Below are positions 51,487 to 60,481 of a stretch of 64,000 nt of DNA, piece after piece. The notes below the pieces were generated by a model, which was given only the letters and a program-made list of their open reading frames with translations, did not search any database and was not told where the DNA came from. The DNA is from Anaerococcus provencensis (GTDB lineage: Bacteria; Bacillota; Clostridia; Tissierellales; Peptoniphilaceae). The stretch is taken from positions 371,366 to 435,365 of the forward strand of contig NZ_HG003686.1 of assembly GCF_000312365.2 (NCBI RefSeq). Reading direction: 5' to 3'. The translations under genes and the position numbers were made by a program. Numbering within the stretch: position 1 is the stretch's first letter; the number at the start of each line of letters is the position of its first letter.

Positions 51487-51669
51487 CTACAATACTTTGT
51501 ATTTGACTTTAAATTTTCTAAAATATTTTCTTTTTTTATGATTTTTCTTAATATTCTCCGAAGTGCCAAGATTCACAATTTCTTTATTATTCATCTTACA
51601 TTCAACATAAATCAAATCCATAATAAAAAAAGGCTCGGAATTTTTTGACTTAGAAATCTGTAATCTCAT
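51487..51669 (-). pseudogene. Truncated N-terminus of an IS1634-like transposase
   Basis: A 60-codon frame with a strong AAGGTGAGGG ribosome site and a TATAAT box further upstream. MRLQISKSKNSEPFFIMDLI ... NKEIVNLGTSENIKK resembles the start of IS1634-family transposases (MRLQVTKSKN..., then ...KIVEKLGT..EEL). The rest of the ~500-residue transposase is missing; the last ~18 residues are lysine-rich and unrelated. It is a remnant of an older insertion. Confidence 0.55.
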
Positions 51670-51807
51670 CCCTCACCTTTTTTTCTAATATACTAACATT
51701 ATAGCACATTGAGTAATATATAAATATAGAATTTGTAAAAAATGTAGAAATATCAATACATGTAGAATATGTTTTATATTTTTAACAGCCAATCTATGCA
51801 AATATAC

Positions 51808-51836
51808 TTGCAATGTAAAAAACAATATGTTATACT
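51808..51836 (+). promoter_or_regulatory. Promoter of the XRE regulator gene
   Basis: TTGCAA (51808-51813), 17-bp spacer, TATACT (51831-51836). Upstream, TGTAGAA occurs twice about 20 bases apart (near 51741 and 51761), possible regulator sites. Confidence 0.6.
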
Positions 51837-51878
51837 TAAATTAAATTAAGAAAGTTAGATAGGTGGGTTTAAAATAAT

Positions 51879-52112
51879 TTGGAAAATATAATAAAACAGA
51901 TCAGAAAAGAAAAAGGATTAACTCAACAAGAGTTAGCTGAGGAACTTAGTGTAACAAGACAATACATTAGTCTTTTAGAACGAGGAGAGGCTCAACCTAC
52001 GATTTCAGTTGGAATAGAAATTGCAGATAAACTAAACACGTGTATTTATACACTATTTGGTTTTGACAAGTTTGAGTGTGAGCGTTGTGAGCTAGAGTCA
52101 GGAGGTAATTAA
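51879..52112 (+). CDS. XRE-family transcriptional regulator
   Basis: A 77-residue single-domain DNA-binding protein. IIKQIRKEKGLTQQELAEEL and VTRQYISLLERGEAQPT form a textbook helix-turn-helix. It begins at TTG 51879 with AGGTGGG upstream. Codons near the end encode FECERCELESGGN, with two Cys, possibly redox- or metal-sensitive. It heads the cluster with the caspase-like peptidase and lipoprotein and is the obvious candidate to control them. Confidence 0.85.
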   Translation: MENIIKQIRKEKGLTQQELAEELSVTRQYISLLERGEAQPTISVGIEIADKLNTCIYTLFGFDKFECERCELESGGN

Positions 52113-52169
52113 ATGATATATTTAAATCCGCAGAGGTATAAGAATGGAGATGTAGACTGCAGTGCATAA
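52113..52169 (+). CDS. 18-residue ORF with strong ribosome site
   Basis: MIYLNPQRYKNGDVDCSA follows GGAGGTAATTAA, the best ribosome site in this cluster, directly after the XRE stop. It could be a small regulatory peptide or the surviving start of a deleted gene that once followed the regulator. No similarity is recognised. Confidence 0.3.
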   Translation: MIYLNPQRYKNGDVDCSA

Positions 52170-52215
52170 ATTACAAGGATAAAATATATAAATAAATAAT
52201 TTACAAGAGGTTAAT

Positions 52216-53644
52216 ATGAAAAAGATTAAAAATTTAATTGGATGCTTATTAGTGTTGATATCGCTTTCAGCACCAACTGTTGCATTTGCGGAAAGCAATT
52301 TAGATAATGATATTGAAACAAAAATAGATGAAATATTGAATGATTTTAATTTTAAAACACAAGAGACTAATATAAAATTTTTTAGTATAAATCCTAATGA
52401 TATTAATGATGAAAATATAGAAATAAGTGAAAATGATGGTCTTATATCATGATCAAGGGAAAAGAGAAATTACTTTAACAGAAAGTTTGGATGTAGTTTC
52501 TGTCGATCAATATGATATTGCGGATAGTTTATCTGTAACAGATGAAAGTGAGAAGTATTTTATTGACACAGATAAAGAATATGTTAATTTATTAGTATCT
52601 AAATATGTACCTAATGATTACAATATAATTGAAGTAAAACCTATTATGGACGGGTTCCATCAGATTATCTGTTTGAAAAACAATCAATACGATATAACAA
52701 ATTATTATGATGCATATAAAATAACTGTAGATTTTAAAACGCATACCGTTTTAGGGTTTAATCAGTGCCATGAGTATGTTGTGAATGGTCTTCCAAAGAT
52801 TAATAACAATGAGGCAATGGAAATAGCAATTAACTATTGTGAAAATAATAATATAAAATGCGATTATTCTGTGACTCCTTCAACAGAATTGGAAGTTAGA
52901 AAAGAAAATGACTATTTTGAAAATAATTCGCTTGAAGTATTAAACGATGATGAGTTAGAAATATATGCCGATAGACAGTTAGAAAGACCGCTGCACTGTT
53001 CATATGTTGTTACATTTGATAATTTGTCAGTTTTGATTGATGCTTATACTGGTGAAATAATAGGCGGGGATGAATTTGCAGCATCAAAAGATGGTGCTTC
53101 ATATTATGGAACACATAAGGGTAAAAACACAAAATATTTTACTAGTTCAGCATCTAACATTAATTCTATCCTTAATTCATTGGGATATAATTCATATACA
53201 GCTTCAGCTGCAAATGATAATGGGGCAAGTTTAAGAAGGTTTGTTCGAGGAGATGGAAACAATTATGCATTTGCATTTTCGGGTCATGCCTCACCAACAT
53301 CTTTAGGAAATGGATTAGATAATGGTTATGTAAGATATTTAGGTTTAAATAATGTTAATTGTTGTTGGAAGTTTGTTTTTTTAAATGGATGTCGTACGGC
53401 AGAAGATACAAGGTGGAGAGATGCTTTTGGAATAAGTGGATCTTCAAATGGGAAAATATTTTTGGGATGGTATAAAAAGGTTGAACTAAGCACTATGTTA
53501 GATTTAACTGGAAATTTAAAGTATCAAGTTAAAGCAAATCCAAGCAAAACCTTCTATTCTAATTTATTAAGAGCTATTAATAAACCAGGAACATATTATT
53601 ATATACGTTTTTGGGGTGATAAAAATATATCAGGTAGAGTTTAG
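52216..53644 (+). pseudogene. Secreted caspase-like (clan CD) peptidase with PepSY-like pro-region, frameshifted
   Basis: The first frame (52216-52452) encodes a signal peptide (LIGCLLVLISLSAPTVAFA) and ~55 more residues; the family sequence continues in the +1 frame (52427-53644). The pro-region has VSKYVPNDYN, NNNEAMEIAINYCENN and VVTFDNLSVLIDAYTGEIIG, a PepSY-like pattern. The C-terminal domain has the clan CD dyad: His in FAFSGHASP (codon 53285) and Cys in VFLNGCRTAED (codon 53390), as in gingipains and caspases. A ribosome site AAGAGG precedes the ATG. The shift needs one extra base near 52430-52445, so the gene is broken, mis-sequenced or frameshift-controlled. Confidence 0.7.
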
Positions 53645-53664
53645 TTAATACTATGAAGGTAATT

Positions 53665-54519
53665 ATGAAAAATAAAAGATCATTAATATATATAACATGT
53701 CTTTGTTTAATATTTCTTTTAATGGCTTGCTCCAATAAAAGAAATTCGAGTGATAATTTAGATAATTTAAGTAATAAATCAGATGATTCGAGCGATAAGT
53801 TAGATAAAGATAAAATAATAAGTACATTTAAGGATTTTGGATATGATGAAGAAGATGGAGAAACCCTCTATAAAGAAGGAGAAAATTTAGATGATGGGGG
53901 TATAAAAATCGAGTCTTCTAATGGTGGCATTTTTATTTTTGATAACAAAAGTGATGTGATTCACGTAGATGCTTTATCCACTCTTAAGTGGGATGAGGAT
54001 AGTGAAAAAGATTTGGAATATCCAAAAGAAGATTATGTAAAATCTATCAAAGATAAATATATTCCATCTGACTATACAGAAGAAGAAATAGGATATTACA
54101 CTGAAGATTTTAAGATGTATTCTTTTTATAAAGCTAATCCTGCTAATATTTTTAATCCACACGATCAAATTAGAGTGGTATTTAATAAGGATAAGAACGC
54201 TATCATTCTATATGATAAAATAGATGATTTTACAATAAAAGAGCCGCCTAAAATAGATGAAAAGGGAGCTTGTAATATTGCAAAGAACTTCTTGTCAGAA
54301 TCTAATGAAAAAGAATGGGGAGATGTTTTAAATACTTCATTAACGGTAATTGAATCTAATGATTTTTTGAATGATCCATCAATTATAGGAGATAGTAAAA
54401 AAAGTATTGATGTTGCCGACACTGGTGTTCTTCATTTAGCTTATGTTGTAGAGATTGAAGATTTATTAATATACGTTGACGCCTACAATGGCGATATAAT
54501 TGGAGGAGATTCTTATTAA
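53665..54519 (+). CDS. Lipoprotein homologous to the peptidase pro-region
   Basis: A 284-residue lipoprotein; ATG 53665 is preferred over 53653 because GAAGGT lies 5 bases before it. The signal peptide ends in the lipobox LMAC, then a Ser/Asn/Asp linker. The domain matches the pro-region of the upstream peptidase: KYIPSDYTEEE with KYVPNDYNIIE, PPKIDEKGACNIAKNF with LPKINNNEAMEIAINY, and VVEIEDLLIYVDAYNGDIIG with VVTFDNLSVLIDAYTGEIIG. There is no catalytic domain. It may inhibit or hold the peptidase, or protect the producer; this is inferred. Confidence 0.75.
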   Translation: MKNKRSLIYITCLCLIFLLMACSNKRNSSDNLDNLSNKSDDSSDKLDKDKIISTFKDFGYDEEDGETLYKEGENLDDGGIKIESSNGGIFIFDNKSDVIHVDALSTLKWDEDSEKDLEYPKEDYVKSIKDKYIPSDYTEEEIGYYTEDFKMYSFYKANPANIFNPHDQIRVVFNKDKNAIILYDKIDDFTIKEPPKIDEKGACNIAKNFLSESNEKEWGDVLNTSLTVIESNDFLNDPSIIGDSKKSIDVADTGVLHLAYVVEIEDLLIYVDAYNGDIIGGDSY

Positions 54520-54563
54520 TTCATTGCTATAGTAAAAAACTTAGTTAAGTGCATATGTAGTAA

Positions 54564-54604
54564 CCCCTTCTAATCCGAATATGGATTAGAGGGGGGGATT
54601 TTAA
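54564..54604 (+). terminator. Intrinsic terminator after the lipoprotein gene
   Basis: CCCCTTCTAATCC (54564-54576), loop GAATAT, GGATTAGAGGGG (54583 on), then GGGATTTTAATT. It separates the convergent lipoprotein and malL genes. Confidence 0.85.
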
Positions 54605-54623
54605 TTAAACAGTGGATAAGTCA

Positions 54624-56284
54624 CTAGTTTTCTATAGCTAAAGATTCATATGCTCTTAATCTTATATGATCACTTAGTTCATCTAAATTATAGTTTGAAA
54701 TTAATATTTTATAGCCTTTAATATCTTCTATTAGTTCACTAAGATTTAAAGAAACTTCTTGGTCAGGGAAGTTATTAATATTTATAAGCTCTTTATCATT
54801 CAATGTTCTTTTATATGCTAATAAATAATCATGATCTATAAATAAAGCTTCAAATTTACCATCTGATATTAAATCATCTTCTTTTCTTAGGGCTATTAGT
54901 TTTTTGTAATAGTTAAATATTGATTTTTCTGAATTTTTGTCTTCTTTCGCATTTACTTCTTTGTAATTATCAGCTAGCTTAACCAAGGCTTAACATTAGA
55001 GAATGATGCATATTCATTTTCACTGTCCCATTGCATGGGAGTTCTAGAATTGTCTCTAGATTTATTGTTTAATATTCTTAAAGCAGTATTCTTATCAATT
55101 CCTTTTTCTAGCATATCTTTATAAGCGTTTATTGATTCTATATTATTATATTCAGAAATATCATAAAATTTAGGATTTGTCATAGCAAATTCTTCACCTT
55201 GGTAGATATATGGTGTTCCTCTCAAAAGATGAATAGATTGAGCGAGCATTGTAGCTGATTCATATCTATATTTTTCTGGATCTCCAAATCTTGATATGGA
55301 CCTAGGATTATCGTGATTATTCCAGAAAAGTCCCAACCATCCATTGCCTTCTTGCATTTTTTCCTGCCAAGTAAATAAATTTCTTCGTGTTACATCTAGA
55401 TTGTATCTAGTTAAAGTCCATTTGGCCTTATTTTCTCCATCATCAAGTTGATCAAAGGCAAAGATCATGCTTAATTCATCACCAGTATCTGTATACTTTA
55501 AGGCATTATTACAATCTACATTGCCCATTTCTCCTACAGTTATGATGTCCCCATATTTTCCGTAGGTTTTGGCTGATAACTCTTTTATGAAATCATGCAC
55601 TACTGGAGTATCTGTATAGTAGCTAAATTGTTTTTTATTTTCTGACCAATCAGTCCAATCGCTATAATTTGAACTTTTACCGATCATATTTAATACATCA
55701 AATCTAAAACCTTTAACACCCTTATCTAGCCAAAAATTCACCATATCAAATAGTTCATTACGTAAGTCTTCATTGTGCCAGTTAAGATCTGCTTGAGTTT
55801 TTTCAAACAGTGCTAGATAGTATTTATCAGTGTCAGCAAATTTATGCCAAGCAGGACCTTTAAACACACTCTCCCAGTTATTTGAAGGATTTCCGTTTTT
55901 TCCATCAACAATATAGTAATAATCTTGGTACTTTTTATCACCAGCCAAAGCTTTTTTAAACCACTCGTGTTGAGTTGATGTATGATTTAATACCATATCG
56001 AGCATTACGTCAATACCATATTTATTAAGATCTTCAATTAAAGAATAAAGATCGTCATTATTTCCAAACATAGGATCAACTGTATAGTAATCAGCTATAT
56101 CATATCCATTATCATTTTGAGGACTTACAAAAAATGGGCTAATCCATACCATATCTATGCCCAAGTCATTTAAATACTTGGCTTTTGATTTTATCCCATT
56201 TAAATCGCCAATTCCTGTATCTTTTGTATCTTTAAAACTTTTTGGATATATTTGATATATGACTTTTTTACCTAAATTTACCAT
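54624..56284 (-). pseudogene. malL: GH13 alpha-glucosidase (oligo-1,6-glucosidase type), frameshifted
   Basis: The frame from ATG 56284 encodes a GH13 enzyme: KVIYQIYPKSFKDTKDTGIG, MLDMVLNHTS, nucleophile in GFRFDVLNMI, acid/base in ITVGEMGNV and the third Asp in WNNHDNPRSISRFGD. It stops at 54974 after NVKPWLS. The family sequence resumes in another frame (VKLADNYKEVNAKEDKNSEK) to 54624. Inserting one A into TGGTTAAGCTAG would restore KPWLKLADNYKEVNA, so a single-base loss explains the break. All catalytic residues precede it; only the C-terminal beta domain is cut off. It would digest oligosaccharides taken up by the mal importer. Confidence 0.85.
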
Positions 56285-56488
56285 TATAAAAACTCCTTAT
56301 TTATATTTGCCATATTCATTATATTATAATATTAGAGATAGCTACAATAAATGGAAAAAGAATATTTGATAGACTTCCTTAGCCAAATCGTAGATTTAAA
56401 CTTCCGTCAATTTCACAAGCTAAACATGCGTGAAGTATTAAGTTAGGATTTAGGGTAAAAGTAGATTAAAGGAAGGAGCTATATCTTT

Positions 56489-56917
56489 ATGCAAAAAATA
56501 AAAGACTTGAGTAAAGAAAGAAAAATAAGCATACTAATTTTATTAAATTCGGTATTAATAATAATTTTTGCGAGTATTCATGCAAAAAATATATCAAATT
56601 CAGATGCCTATGAAAAGTTTTTAACTAGCTATAGCAATGTAAATTATAGCACATACATTTCAAAGATAAGGGAATTTAAAAATACTCTTATAGCATATGG
56701 ATTGGTACTCTTTGTCTATACTATCTATAATATAAATAAGGAAAAATTTAGCTTGGTTTATAAAATATTAAACTGCTATATATGCTTTTCTTTACAAACC
56801 ATGACTTGGCTTTCATTCATCCCACATACGGTATATAGCAATATTATCTTGAGCCTTTTGGTAATTTTATTCATACTTTTTATAATAAGAACTGGCAAGA
56901 AAGCTAAGAAAAAATAG
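56489..56917 (+). CDS. Small four-segment membrane protein, second copy
   Basis: A 142-residue homologue of the protein at 46813 in the mal operon. Segments at about 14-30, 66-83, 95-110 and 118-135; the loop after the first segment (HAKNISNSDAYEKF) and VYKILNCYICF are shared. A GGAAGGAG site precedes the ATG. It is divergent from malL, so both copies lie next to maltodextrin genes. Function unknown. Between it and malL lies a 31-codon ORF at 56351 with no good ribosome site. Confidence 0.65.
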   Translation: MQKIKDLSKERKISILILLNSVLIIIFASIHAKNISNSDAYEKFLTSYSNVNYSTYISKIREFKNTLIAYGLVLFVYTIYNINKEKFSLVYKILNCYICFSLQTMTWLSFIPHTVYSNIILSLLVILFILFIIRTGKKAKKK

Positions 56918-56953
56918 AAAATTTAAATTTGGATTTTTCACTTATCAAGTATA

Positions 56954-57232
56954 AGGGGCTTATAATACTAAGTAAATGAAGATATTAATCAAAAGCTTTG
57001 CTTAGTACAAGCCTGAGACTCGCGACAAACCCAAAAAAACGCTTAGTCAGACTACAAAAATTGGAGTATTCATAATTTAAAAATTCTAAAAATTGCAAAC
57101 TCTCATATGCTCAAACAGTGCAATTTTTAATCGATTTCTTTAATTTGAATACTCGACAATTTTTTCCGTATGACACGCTTTTTTTTTGGATTTTTACTTT
57201 GTCAACAAGCTGTTGCTTAGTATAAGCCTCTT
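56954..57232. repeat. Foldback / MITE-like element
   Basis: The ends are inverted: GGGGCTTATAATACTAAG (from 56955) against CTTAGTATAAGCCTC (to about 57230). Inside, long imperfect arms match: GCGACAAACCCAAAAAAACG, then AAAAATTG, AGTATTC and AAAAATTGCA on the left, with GTTGACAAAG, CCAAAAAAAA, AAAAATTG, AGTATTC and AAAAATTGCA on the complement of the right, meeting at a loop near 57101-57117. It has no ORF and fills the gap between two convergent genes. Such elements are usually moved by a transposase elsewhere in the genome, or act as large RNA hairpins. Confidence 0.6.
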
Positions 57233-57297
57233 TTTATTATTTAAGAGATTATTATCATTATTATCCAAAATGTTGTTTTCACATTTTATGATTGGAT

Positions 57298-57759
57298 TTA
57301 GTATTTCTTTTCTAAATCCAATAATTTTTCTTTCACACTTATCCTGTAGGCAAATCCGCCAAGTTTGCCATCATTTCTTATGACTCTGTGGCAGGGGATT
57401 ATTATTAAAAATGGATTTTTGCCTATGGCAGTTCCTACAGCTCGTAGGGCCTTGGGATTATTTATTTTTTGGGCTATATCTTTGTAGGTTCTTGTTTCTC
57501 CATAGGGGATATTTATTAGCTCTTGCCAGACGCTCTGTTGAAAATCTGTACCTGTGATTTCTAGCTTGTCATATATATGAAAGTCTTTAATTTCTCCTTT
57601 TAAATATTTGTCAATTTGATTAAAAATTTTATCACTTATCTCTGTTTTCTCGTTAATGGAGCAAACTTTATTCACTAGTTTAATTGATTGTATTTTTTCT
57701 TGATAGGATATCTTTATTATCCCAATTTCATTTTTGTAATATGCAGTCTTATTTGTCAT
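57298..57759 (-). CDS. ogt: Methylated-DNA--protein-cysteine S-methyltransferase
   Basis: Suicide repair protein that moves the methyl group from O6-methylguanine to its own Cys. The active site IIPCHRVIRNDGKLGGFA is preceded by the DNA-binding helix TYKDIAQKINNPKALRAVGT and FQQSVWQELINIPYGETRTY. I choose ATG 57759, 153 residues, with AAGGGTGG upstream; a GTG five codons earlier overlaps that site. Confidence 0.93.
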   Translation of the reverse strand: MTNKTAYYKNEIGIIKISYQEKIQSIKLVNKVCSINEKTEISDKIFNQIDKYLKGEIKDFHIYDKLEITGTDFQQSVWQELINIPYGETRTYKDIAQKINNPKALRAVGTAIGKNPFLIIIPCHRVIRNDGKLGGFAYRISVKEKLLDLEKKY

Positions 57760-57834
57760 TGATTTATTTACCACCCTTAAATATTTCTTTTTTGGCGTAT
57801 AGTATACATATATTATATAGTAAGTGAGGTAGTT

Positions 57835-59127
57835 ATGGACTACGAAGAAAAGATTAAAAAATTAGCTGATTATATTCGCTCAGGTGAAAAAAGTGAAGAT
57901 GAGTTCAAAGTGGGATTTGAGATTGAACACTTTGTTGTTGATAAAGATAGTTTGGAAAGCACTTCCTATGATGCTAACATAGCTTCTATAATGGAAGAGA
58001 TGGTAGAAATGGGCTATGAGGGAATCTATGAAAATAGCAACATTATGGGCTTAAGGGGCGATGGTCTTAGTATTTCTATAGAACCTGCCAGCCAATTTGA
58101 AGTGGCTTTTGAATCTAGTAGGTCAGTTGATGAGCTTTTTTGTAATTATAAGAAAATAATGACTGAGCTAGTTCCTCTTTTTGAAAATAGGGGACTTTTG
58201 TTGGCGGAAGTTGGCTATCATCCAAAGTCAAAGATTGATGAAATTCCAATTATTCCTAAAAAACGTTATGACTATATGTACAAGTATTTTGCTGACTACG
58301 GCGGATCTATGGCCCATAATATGATGAAGGGGTCAACAAGCTTGCAAATTGCCATAGACTATGACAATGAAGCAGATTTTAGGATGAAATATTTTGTGGC
58401 AAATGCACTTTCTGCATTTTTATATAGTGTTTTTGACAATTCCTATATTTTTGAAGGGGAAGTTTATGGGAAAAGAAATCTTCGCCAAACAATATGGGAA
58501 AACTGCGACAAAGATAGAACAGGGATATATCCTTTCTCCTTTGATAAGGACCTATCTTATGAGACCTACACAAGAAAAATATTGGAAACTCCTAGCATCT
58601 TTATAAATAAGGATGGAGCTGATATTTATACAGGCAAGATTCCTTTTGCTGAAATCTTTGATGATGATATGTCTGAGGAGATGATCTACCATGCCCTATC
58701 AATTGTATTTCCAGATGTTAGGGCCAAAAAATATCTAGAAATTCGTATGCCTGACAACATCCCATATCCATATAATTTTGCAGGAATTGCCCTTATCAAA
58801 AATATTTTTTATGATAAGGACATTCTAAGCTACCTTTACCAAGAATTTGCTGATATGGACTTTGAAAAGGCTCAAAACTTAAAAGAAATGGCAACGAAAG
58901 AAGGCATCAATGCCACTTACAAGGATAAAAAAATCTATGAGTGGGTCCTAGAAATTATAGGGAAAATCAAAGAAGACAGGAAATTTATAAATCCACTAAA
59001 GGAACTTATGGAAAAACAAATGACGCCGAGGGATATATATGAAAATTTATACAAAAAAGATCCGCAAAAGGCTATCTATGAATTTTCTGTAAATAGTTTT
59101 ATCAAGGATAATTATGGCAAAAATTAA
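57835..59127 (+). CDS. gshA: Glutamate--cysteine ligase (GCS2 family)
   Basis: A 430-residue ATP-dependent ligase of the GCS2 type that makes gamma-glutamylcysteine. The ATP/glutamate strand is FKVGFEIEHFVVDK; GDGLSISIEPASQFEVAFE and MKGSTSLQIAIDYD are conserved blocks, and YLEIRMPDNIPYP the late one. AGTGAGGTAG precedes the ATG. No glutathione synthetase is seen nearby, so gamma-glutamylcysteine itself, or glutathione made by a distant enzyme, may be the thiol. radA overlaps its end by 14 bases. Confidence 0.85.
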   Translation: MDYEEKIKKLADYIRSGEKSEDEFKVGFEIEHFVVDKDSLESTSYDANIASIMEEMVEMGYEGIYENSNIMGLRGDGLSISIEPASQFEVAFESSRSVDELFCNYKKIMTELVPLFENRGLLLAEVGYHPKSKIDEIPIIPKKRYDYMYKYFADYGGSMAHNMMKGSTSLQIAIDYDNEADFRMKYFVANALSAFLYSVFDNSYIFEGEVYGKRNLRQTIWENCDKDRTGIYPFSFDKDLSYETYTRKILETPSIFINKDGADIYTGKIPFAEIFDDDMSEEMIYHALSIVFPDVRAKKYLEIRMPDNIPYPYNFAGIALIKNIFYDKDILSYLYQEFADMDFEKAQNLKEMATKEGINATYKDKKIYEWVLEIIGKIKEDRKFINPLKELMEKQMTPRDIYENLYKKDPQKAIYEFSVNSFIKDNYGKN

Positions 59128-60481
59128 GAAAGCTTACGAGTGCTCCAATTGTGGTCATAGGGAAGCTCACTGGGCTGGCCAATGTCCATCTTGTGGTAAG
59201 TGGGGGACTTTGGCTGAAGTTACCGTAAAGGAAACTAAGGCAAGTTCTAGTGGACTTATCGATGATAAGACTTCCAAAAAGTTAAAGGCTATCAAGGTTG
59301 ATTCTAATTCTAGGATTAAGTCTGATTTTGAAGAATTTGACAGAGCTGTGGGCGGTGGTCTTGTTCCAGATAGCGTTTCAATACTAACAGCCCGCCCGGG
59401 AGCTGGTAAGTCAACCCTCTTGCTCCAACTTTCCAAATCCTATGCCGATAGGGGGCTTAAGGTTCTCTATGTTTCTGGCGAGGAATCCGAAAGCCAAATC
59501 AAATCACGTGCTGATAGGATTATGGAACATTTACCTGAAAATGTATGGGTCCTTTCGACAAATTCTATGGATAGTGCAATTAGTGAGATTAAAAAAATAG
59601 ATGCAGATATAATTTTCCTAGACTCTATACAAACTTTTACCCTGGCAGAATTTGATAACAAGGCGGGTAGCCCTACCCAAACTATAGAAGTAGCAAATAA
59701 GGCTGTAGAAATCGCCAAGGACGAGGAGAAGAAGAGAGCTCTTATAATGATTGGCCATATGACTAAGTCTGGCGAAATGGCAGGCCTTCGTACTTTGGAG
59801 CACTTGGTCGATACAGTTCTAGTCCTAGATGGACAAAGCGATGAGGACTTAAGGGTTCTCACATCTACTAAAAATAGATTTGGCAGAACTGGCGAGATTG
59901 GTCTATTCTCAATGACAGAAGATGGACTAGTAGAGATAACAAATCCTAGCGAGTACTTTATCACCCAAAGGGAAAATGAAATCGAAGGGTCAGCTATTTC
60001 TGTCACCAAGGAAGGTTCTAGACTTCTAGAAGTAGAAATAGAATCCCTAGTTTCCAAGTCATTTTTGCCATATCCCCAAAGGATAGGGGATTCCCTAAGA
60101 AAGGATGACCTTAATACGCTGATTTCCATACTCCAAGAGCGCGCAGGGCTAAATCTCTTTGACTACAACGTAATAATAAAGACAACTGGTGGTCTTAAGC
60201 TTTCCGAGCCATCAGTGAATCTTGCCATAATGATTTCTATAGCATCTTCTCTACTTAAAAAACCAGTTGACGACAAGACAGTATTTATAGCTGAAGTAGG
60301 TCTAACTGGCGAGCTTAAAAAAGTTCCCCAAATCAAACAAAGAGTAAAGGAACTGGAAAGACTTGGTTATAAGAAATGCTATGTGGCAAGAAACTCCCTT
60401 GATCCTAAAGACTTTGCTGGTATAAAAGTTATGCAAATGGCCAATATAAAGGATGTGATTGGCGACGTATTCTATGGATAA
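59114..60481 (+). CDS. radA: DNA repair protein RadA
   Basis: A 455-residue branch-migration helicase of homologous recombination. N-terminal zinc finger YECSNCGHREAHWAGQCPSC, RecA-like ATPase with Walker A ARPGAGKST and VSGEESESQIKSRA, the RadA-specific KNRFG motif (STKNRFGRTGEIG), and a C-terminal Lon-protease-like domain (EVGLTGELKKVPQIKQRVKE). All domains are complete. The start overlaps gshA. Confidence 0.96.
   Translation: MAKIKKAYECSNCGHREAHWAGQCPSCGKWGTLAEVTVKETKASSSGLIDDKTSKKLKAIKVDSNSRIKSDFEEFDRAVGGGLVPDSVSILTARPGAGKSTLLLQLSKSYADRGLKVLYVSGEESESQIKSRADRIMEHLPENVWVLSTNSMDSAISEIKKIDADIIFLDSIQTFTLAEFDNKAGSPTQTIEVANKAVEIAKDEEKKRALIMIGHMTKSGEMAGLRTLEHLVDTVLVLDGQSDEDLRVLTSTKNRFGRTGEIGLFSMTEDGLVEITNPSEYFITQRENEIEGSAISVTKEGSRLLEVEIESLVSKSFLPYPQRIGDSLRKDDLNTLISILQERAGLNLFDYNVIIKTTGGLKLSEPSVNLAIMISIASSLLKKPVDDKTVFIAEVGLTGELKKVPQIKQRVKELERLGYKKCYVARNSLDPKDFAGIKVMQMANIKDVIGDVFYG

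Noticed and set aside
56351-56446. 31-codon ORF between malL and the small membrane protein
   Set aside because: Only a poor ribosome site and no recognised similarity; it may be the end of a lost gene but cannot be supported.
59467-60129. 220-codon frame on the minus strand inside radA
   Set aside because: A shadow of radA codon use; no ribosome site or family match. Other long antisense frames (2579-3091, 43014-43574, 44568-45140, 61846-62325) were rejected for the same reason.
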